Positions 11,472 to 16,231 of a stretch of DNA of 16,231 nucleotides are shown piece by piece. Origin of the DNA: Myxococcales bacterium. Its GTDB lineage: Bacteria; Myxococcota_A; Polyangia; Polyangiales; Polyangiaceae. A program made the position numbers and the translations under genes. Location: the NCBI GenBank assembly GCA_016720545.1, contig JADKKK010000038.1, positions 1-16,231 of the forward strand, given 5' to 3'. Numbering within the stretch: the first letter of the stretch is position 1; the number at the start of each line of letters is the position of its first letter. Below the pieces are notes generated by a model. The model was not told the DNA's origin. It saw only the letters and a program-made list of their open reading frames with translations, and made no database searches.

Positions 11472-12296
11472 TCAGAGTCCCAGTGAGGGGTAGCGAGTCG
11501 CGAAATAGCCCGCCTCGCGCGTTGTGAGCGCCGCGCCCGTGAGCGCCTGGCCGGGGAAGATCATCATCTCGACGAGGCGGAACTCAGCGACGTAGAGGCC
11601 GCCTCCGAGAGTGCCCATATACGATGGGTATCCAGCGGCGACGGGGCTTTGGTTGGTGCCGATGTTTCGTCACTCACGTTCGAGCCGTTGATGCGCACTC
11701 GGACGTTCCCGCCGTTGGTGTAACTCATCCATACGAGCCCCCATGCGCCCCATCCGCCGGGCCACACGACGGGAGTCGTTCCGCCCTCGGTCGAGGCGTC
11801 CGCGTTGGTGTGATGCACACCGAATTTGCACGTGCCGCCGTCGTCCATGAACGCATGGACCAGCTTCCCTTCCGCGTCGCCCCATATCGTCGAGTTGAGC
11901 CCGGTCGTTTTGCCGCCGCCGTCGACGCCAAAAACGTTCGCGCTTATCGGTTGGACGACATATGCAGCCGTGTAGCTCGCCGCCGTCGAATCGCCCGCAC
12001 CGAGCAGCGTGCGGGCTTTGTCGCCAGACACGAGTAGAGGATACGTCGGCTCCCAGATAACGGAGTTGTGTCCGTTGAGTGCCGTCGACGGCTGGAATAC
12101 GACGTCGCCGTACCCCGTTTGGTGGTCGTGGGCTGTGGTACTGCCGGACACGCCAGCACTTGCTTTGCTGGCCCACGACAGCGTCGCACCCGTGCCCGTC
12201 ACGCTGTCGGAGCGGGAGCCACACGGACAGGTTGTCTGTTGCCGGATCGTGAGCCGCAGCGGCGCTCGATTTGATGAACGAGAACGGCGCGATCAT
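11472..12296 (-). CDS. Lectin/LamG-like phage structural protein, two compensating frameshifts
   Basis: The joined product is about 274 aa: MIAPFSFIKSSAAAAHDPAT, then VTGTGATLSWASKASAGVSG, GHNSVIWEPTYPLLVSGDKA, a stretch with VRVRINGSNVSDETSAPTKA, and the end LVEMMIFPGQALTGAALTTR, EAGYFATRYPSLGL. The beta-rich pattern with R-I-N-G late and an E-M-M-I-F...ALT...R-Y end is that of concanavalin-like (LamG-type) domains found on phage tails, where they bind sugars. Frame shifts lie near 12205-12215 and near 11643-11646 (a G run) and cancel each other. ATG at 12296 overlaps the tail-fibre stop (ATGA). Assignment is by pattern. Confidence 0.68.
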
Positions 12297-13034
12297 GCCA
12301 TTGCCTGGACTACCGAACCGTAGATCGAGGTGCCGTCGTGGACGAAGGTGTAGACGTCGATGCCGCTCGCGGTCTGCGTCGGTGCCGCGCCGCCAGCCCA
12401 CTTTACCGTTGGCCATGTCAGCGTGGAGGCCGCGCCGGTCACGCGGACCACGATGACCATGCCGCTCGCCTGGTTCGAGAACGTGAACGTGTTCGCGCCG
12501 GCGGCGAGGGTCTTGGTTTGGACCGGGCCGAGCGACCAGTCGATCTCGAGCGCCGCGACCGCGATGGCCGCGCCCTGCGTTTGGCCGTTGATGAACGGGT
12601 TTGTCATCTGCGCCGTCGTGAGCGTCGGCGTGGTCAGCGTCGGCGAACTCGCGAATACGGCCGCACCCGTGCCCGTCTCGTCTGTGAGGGCGGCTCGCAG
12701 ATTCGCGCTGGACGGAGTGCCAAGAAAGGTCTCCACGCCGGTACCGAATCCGGCAAGCTTCGACAGCGCGATAGCCGCCGACGCGTGCACGTCGGCATTC
12801 ACGACCAGACTTGACGCCGCGTCCTGAACGCCGCCAACGATGTGCGGTATCCCGGTCCCGGTGGGCGTGGTGCCGCTGCCGCCACCACCGTGATCGTGAG
12901 CTGGTCGTTCGCTGCGTCGTCCACAGCAGTCACGCCAACAAGTTCACATAGCGGCGCGCGGTCTGCGCGACGCCCGCGATTTTGAGCAGGACGGGGAGGA
13001 GGTTGGGAAGCCAACTGGATGCGGCGAGAGTCAT
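12293..13034 (-). CDS. Tail-fibre-like protein, frameshifts
   Basis: Starts at ATG 13034 (MTLAASSWLPNLLPVLLKIA), then, after a shift near 12935-12955, LVGVTAVDDAANDQLTITV, and after another near 12885-12895 GTTPTGTGIPHIVGGVQDAA. The intact part has ADVHASAAIALSKLAGFGTG, TFLGTPSSANLRAALTDETG, GAAVFASSPTLTTPTLTTAQ and a terminal beta domain (FTFSNQASGMVIVVRVTGAA, ending GTSIYGSVVQAMA). The TPSSANL...ALTDETGTGA...FA-SPTL phrase is frequent in phage tail-fibre and tail-spike stalks. It probably forms trimers that contact the host. Both ends use ATGA overlaps. Confidence 0.8.
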
Positions 13035-13883
13035 CGCTGGTACCTCCGAGTCGTGATGGTGAGGTAGGCGCCGCCCACGTCGAGATACGGCAGGGCGTTC
13101 GTGTTGCCCTCGTTCTGCACGAGCAAGAAGTACTCATAAGTCTGTGGCTTGACCGTGTTGTTCTGGTCTATCGCGGCGCCGGTGTCGATCGCGTGAGTCG
13201 CCTCGTACGCGCCGAGTCCGCCAGAGGTGTCGAGCGCGAAGCCGCCCGACTGGAGCGACGAGATCACGCCCGTACTGAGCCGCCGCCGGATGACGCAGAT
13301 CCCGGGCATGAGCGCCGGGAGGCCGGCGTGCGCACCGGCGGGCGTGACGTACACCGTCGCGGCCGTGATGACGTCGTCGGTCTGCAGGTCGGTCAGGGGG
13401 AAGTACATGATGCGACCCTGCGCGCCGGCGTTGTACGCCGTATCGAACTTCAGCTCGTAACTGTACGCGCCACCGGCGACGACCACCGCGGTTTGAGCCG
13501 TGTCGCCTGCGGCGGCGGGGCCGGCGGAGACGTACGCCGCCGGCCGGTTCACGCCCCGATAGGTCGTGAACGCCACGCCAAGGGTACCGTAGTCATCGCG
13601 TACCCACCGGCCCGCGGTGCCGTCGCCCGACGCCAGGATCCACGGGCTATCCACCGTCGTCCGGAGTACGTGCCCGAGGTCACGAACACGTAGTGGCCCT
13701 CGCCTCGCACGAGCCTGGTGAGCCCGTGCGTCGGCACAAGGATCGCCGTGAGCGCGGCCGTGTCCGCGAGCACGTCGTGCTGATCCCAGATGGCGGCGAG
13801 GGGCGTGTTGACGTCCGCGGCGTCGATCATTGTCGCCGTCGGAGGATGGTGATTGCCGAGGCTGTGCCGTAGGTCGTGCTCAT
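13031..13883 (-). CDS. Phage tail-associated structural protein, frameshifts
   Basis: ATG at 13883 (MSTTYGTASAITI), then, after a shift near 13832-13845, MIDAADVNTPLAAIWDQHDV, LTRLVRGEGHYVFVTSGTYS, and after a shift near 13640-13650, DSPWILASGDGTAGRWVRDD. The remaining 200 residues are beta-rich: TAVVVAGGAYSYELKFDTAY, IMYFPLTDLQTDDVITAATV, YLDVGGAYLTITTRRYQR. The I-D-A-A-D-V-N-T-P-L start is common in phage tail-region proteins of unknown role. It lies between the tail protein I-like and fibre genes, consistent with a baseplate- or fibre-attachment protein. It overlaps both neighbours by ATGA. Confidence 0.7.
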
Positions 13884-14667
13884 GTTCTTGTCCCGTCCCA
13901 GTAGTCTGCAGTTGAGTCGGGTCGCGACGTGAGCGCCGGCGACTACCTTCCGAGGCTTGCCCCACTGCCCGTCAGGCTCAGGTGCGGTCGGCGAGAACGG
14001 CTCTTGCATCGAAACCCAATGATTATGTTCACACCGCGTCCCGCGGGCTTCAGTCGCGACGATGCCGCGCCGCCGGCCACCTCGGAGGGCGTGGCGGTCG
14101 TTCCCCAGGTTTTCTCCGTGTCGCCCCAGGAGCTGGCAGAGCCCCAGTTCGCCGGTGGCTCCAGCGCGTGCCGGGATAGATGATGACCCAAAGCGCGCCC
14201 AGTTCGGCACCGCGACCGTGGGATTCCCAGTTCAGTTCCCCGTGTTGACGGTGTACGTCTCGGCACCGGCGGCGCTGCGAAACCAGATTCCCGCGCGCGT
14301 CGACGGTGCGGAACGACGAAGGCCCTGCTGTCGATGTCCACTATAGTTTCTGCATGAGCATGAAGGGGGCGCCGCGTTTCTTCGCGTCGTGGAAAGCCAC
14401 CGCGAGGCGCGCCCGCGTAGCTCGTCGCAGTCTCGGGGCCGAGACTTTCGCGCAACGTGCGCCGGTCGAGGCCGATCGCCTCGAGGGCGCCCTCGACACC
14501 GAGCAACGCGGCCGTGTCGGGGTAGCTCGGACATGCCGAGATAGAGACACGGCTCCAAGCTCGCGTCAGACAGCTGAGGTCAAGCGAGTACTGCACGAAC
14601 GTCGACTCAGCGCCGTCGTCGATGAGACCACGGGCCCGGACTGCTTATTTCGAGTGCGAAAGTCCAT
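13880..14667 (-). CDS. Tail protein I-like baseplate protein, heavily frameshifted
   Basis: Only conserved fragments in alternating frames remain: LIDDGAESTFVQYSLDLS, YLGMSELP, DTAALLGVEGALEAIGLDRR, VAFHDAKKRGAPFMLMQKL, WFRSAAGAETYTVNTGN, VIIYPGTRW, PPANWGSASSWGDTEKTWGT, TATPSEVAG, VNIIIGF, and ADYWDGTRT before a TGA overlapping the next ATG. These line up in order as one protein of about 262 aa resembling tail protein I/gp48-type proteins that follow baseplate J in contractile-tailed phages. ATG at 14667 lies one base after the J stop. At least about seven frame changes occur. The gene is certain as a locus; its exact sequence is not. Confidence 0.68.
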
Positions 14668-14668
14668 A

Positions 14669-15829
14669 TCAGTACCGGGTCGTCCTCGAGGTGGATAGCC
14701 CCGTCACGGTGCCGAGCACTGCGACAGCCGTTGGTGAGCGGTGTGTCCCCGCTCCAGGACGGTCGCCGACATGAAGCCCTCCGGGATGGCCTTCACGGTC
14801 GACGGCCAGGATGTCGGACTGGTGGATCTTGCCCGGCCGTCGCGGGCGCAACGACGTCGCCGCCGATGGGGCGCGCCGAAGAGCTTTTTACCCCCGAGCG
14901 CGGTCCGACCGTCTTACGCACCTCGGCGACGGTTTCTTACGACTTGTAGAGCCAAAGCTCGTACGTGACCCCGATCGCTGACGTTCGCCGCTGCCGGCGC
15001 CACGAGGGTGTGAAGGCCCGGGAGGCACCACGTCACGACCGCTGACTGCGCAAGGCGACGTCGGCCGCCGAGAGCCGCCGGAGGGCCCCCGCAAGATACA
15101 CAGTCACGACCCCTGTGGTGCTGTCGCCGTAGGTCCGAGCGCGCGTGATCATGGGCTGATGCCGCCGTGAGTCAGGATTCCGCGAAGTAGGCATATGCAC
15201 CGCGCGCGCCGTCGGAAAGCTCGTGGCGTCCTGCATGTCCTTGCACTGCTGTTTCGTGGCGCTGGCGTCCTGCTCGTCGATGCCCCCGGCGGCCGTGGCG
15301 TTCGTGCGTCGCGCAATCCAGCGCGGTCTTGCACCAGTCCGCGTGATCTCCGAAGCTGCGCCGAGGCTGCCAGTATATCGTCGGCCACCACCGTCACGGC
15401 GAGCGTGGTCGGGGTGGCACCGAGCGTCCGCCCGTGGTGTTCCGGCCCGTCTTTGCGCAGTCGAGGACGCTGAAGGTCAGGTCTCCCGCGTCGATGATAT
15501 GCCCGATTTCGTCGTCAGGCGTTGAATTCAGCGTGACCGTCGTTTCGGCGTACGTCGGATCAGGGCACGATCGCGCCGTACTGATGCTCGGCGTTCACCT
15601 TCCGAGCCACACGTCCTCGGGTGGTCGGGGAAGCCGCTGCAGATGTGCCGGCAACGTTCGCCTCGAGCGCCTTGAGCTTCGCCGAGAGCACGTGATAGAG
15701 GCTGCGCGTGGGGTCGCCCATCTGCCACGACGTGACGGGGAGCTTGATGCTCGTCGTGATGTTCAGTGCGTAGTTGTAGATGGTCGTGCGGGTCTCTTTG
15801 AGGATGAGCGAGGCAAGCGAGATGGTCAT
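14669..15829 (-). CDS. Baseplate J-like protein, heavily frameshifted, about 386 aa
   Basis: ATG at 15829 (ATGA overlap) gives MTISLASLILKETRTTIYNY, then LPVTSWQMGDPTRSLYHVLS, AKLKALEANVAG. Further fragments in order and in changing frames: KVNAEHQYGAIVP, TYAETTVTLNS, VTVVADDILAAS, ITRARTYGDSTTGVVTVYLA, LSAADVAL, VTYELWLYKS, GKIHQSDILA, and VAVLGTVTGLSTSRTTRY before TGA. The ARTYGDSTTGVVTVYLAG and VTYELWLYKS segments fit the central and C-terminal parts of baseplate J (Mu gp47-like) proteins. Total length matches that family. About ten or more frame changes are needed. It is a wedge component of the contractile-tail baseplate. A pseudogene is possible but even spacing of breaks favours read errors. 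Confidence 0.72.
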
Positions 15830-16231
15830 TGGATCCCTGGGATTTCGGCGCTCGCGAGACTGCGAGCACGAGGGTGAACGGCCCACAACGTCGTCTTCGC
15901 GAAGCGATGCTGATCATTAATACGGTGACCGCTGGGCCGGCAGTCACGCTGACCACCAGTGGCGATCGCCAAACTCGGTGCGCGGGTCCTTCGTCAGCTC
16001 GTTTTCGATCTTGCCCGGGAGCGAGGCCGCAAAGCTCGACGTGGCCGCGCTGCCGATGAGGCTCATGAGGTTGAGCCCGTACTTTTGCTCTTCGGGCCCG
16101 CCGAGGAGCGTGCCGCGCGTCGACGTCAGTCGCCGGTAAATATGCCACTGCGCGACGGCTCCACGCCAGGAACGAAGCGCTGATCGTGAGGCCGGTCGTG
16201 CGAAATGTCGTAGCCGAAGTACTCCAGACAT
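15826..16231 (-). CDS. Baseplate gp46/gp25-like protein, partial, frameshifted
   Basis: The gene enters from beyond the right edge: the frame reading LEYFGYDISHD at 16190-16228 is open to the edge, so the edge ATG is probably not the start. After shifts it continues FVPGVEPSRSGIFTGD, LTSTRGTLLGGPEEQKYGLN, LMSLIGSAATSSFAASLPGK, IENELTKDPR, VSVTAGPAVTV, TLGPFTLVLAVS-like text (GPFTLVLAVS), and ends EIPGIQ before a TGA overlapping the J start (ATGA). The L-T-S-T-R-G-T-L-L...Y-G-L-N-L core and position just before baseplate J fit gp46 (Mu) or gp25/GpW-type baseplate wedge proteins. Confidence 0.65.

Noticed and set aside
15195..15525. Plus-strand small readings over the baseplate J region
   Set aside because: They only appear long because the true minus frame is broken by indels; minus fragments match baseplate J in order.

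Overview
The window looks like part of a temperate tailed-phage genome (prophage or free phage) from a very GC-rich host. The evidence is a repressor with a divergent control region, an early operon with a recombination module, a lysis cassette and a baseplate/tail operon with a baseplate J-like protein, which points to a contractile (Mu/P2-like) tail. A lipobox protein in the lysis cassette hints at a Gram-negative host. The exact host is not determinable by eye; a GC-rich proteobacterium or myxobacterium-like host is only a guess.

Layout. Positions 1-2011 (minus) carry, in transcription order, an XRE repressor, a DUF3310 protein, a one-helix membrane protein, an SLT-like muramidase, a small HTH protein and a beta-class DNA methyltransferase that runs off the left edge. 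Positions 2012-2098 are the divergent control region, with TGAGAAAAA-type half-sites around a TTGACG box. Positions 2099-9073 (plus) are an early operon: a DnaJ-type zinc protein, a RecT-like annealing protein, a Cas4/RecB-like Fe-S nuclease, SSB, a DUF7448 protein, and then about fourteen small genes of unknown function, several with zinc-ribbon or coiled-coil character and some visibly duplicated. Positions 16231-9070 (minus) are the late genes: a gp46-like baseplate protein, baseplate J, a tail protein I-like protein, a structural protein, a tail-fibre-like protein, a lectin-like protein, XhlA-like and other membrane proteins, a lipoprotein, small proteins, and a GH25 endolysin that meets the early operon tail to tail.

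Genes are packed with almost no space: about 28 junctions are 4-base start/stop overlaps of the NTGA type, so translation is probably coupled along each operon. The only clear non-coding stretches are the control region and a 71-base gap after ssb, which holds a tRNA T-arm-like element. No stretch above 300 bases lacks a gene.

Quality caveat. Many recognisable genes are broken by one-base shifts, often at G or C runs (methyltransferase, RecT-like, DUF7448 and others). The breaks become very dense towards the right end, where the baseplate genes survive only as conserved peptide fragments alternating between frames. Uncorrected long-read indels explain this best; prophage decay is the alternative. 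Products below are described after joining the frames, and this is stated each time.
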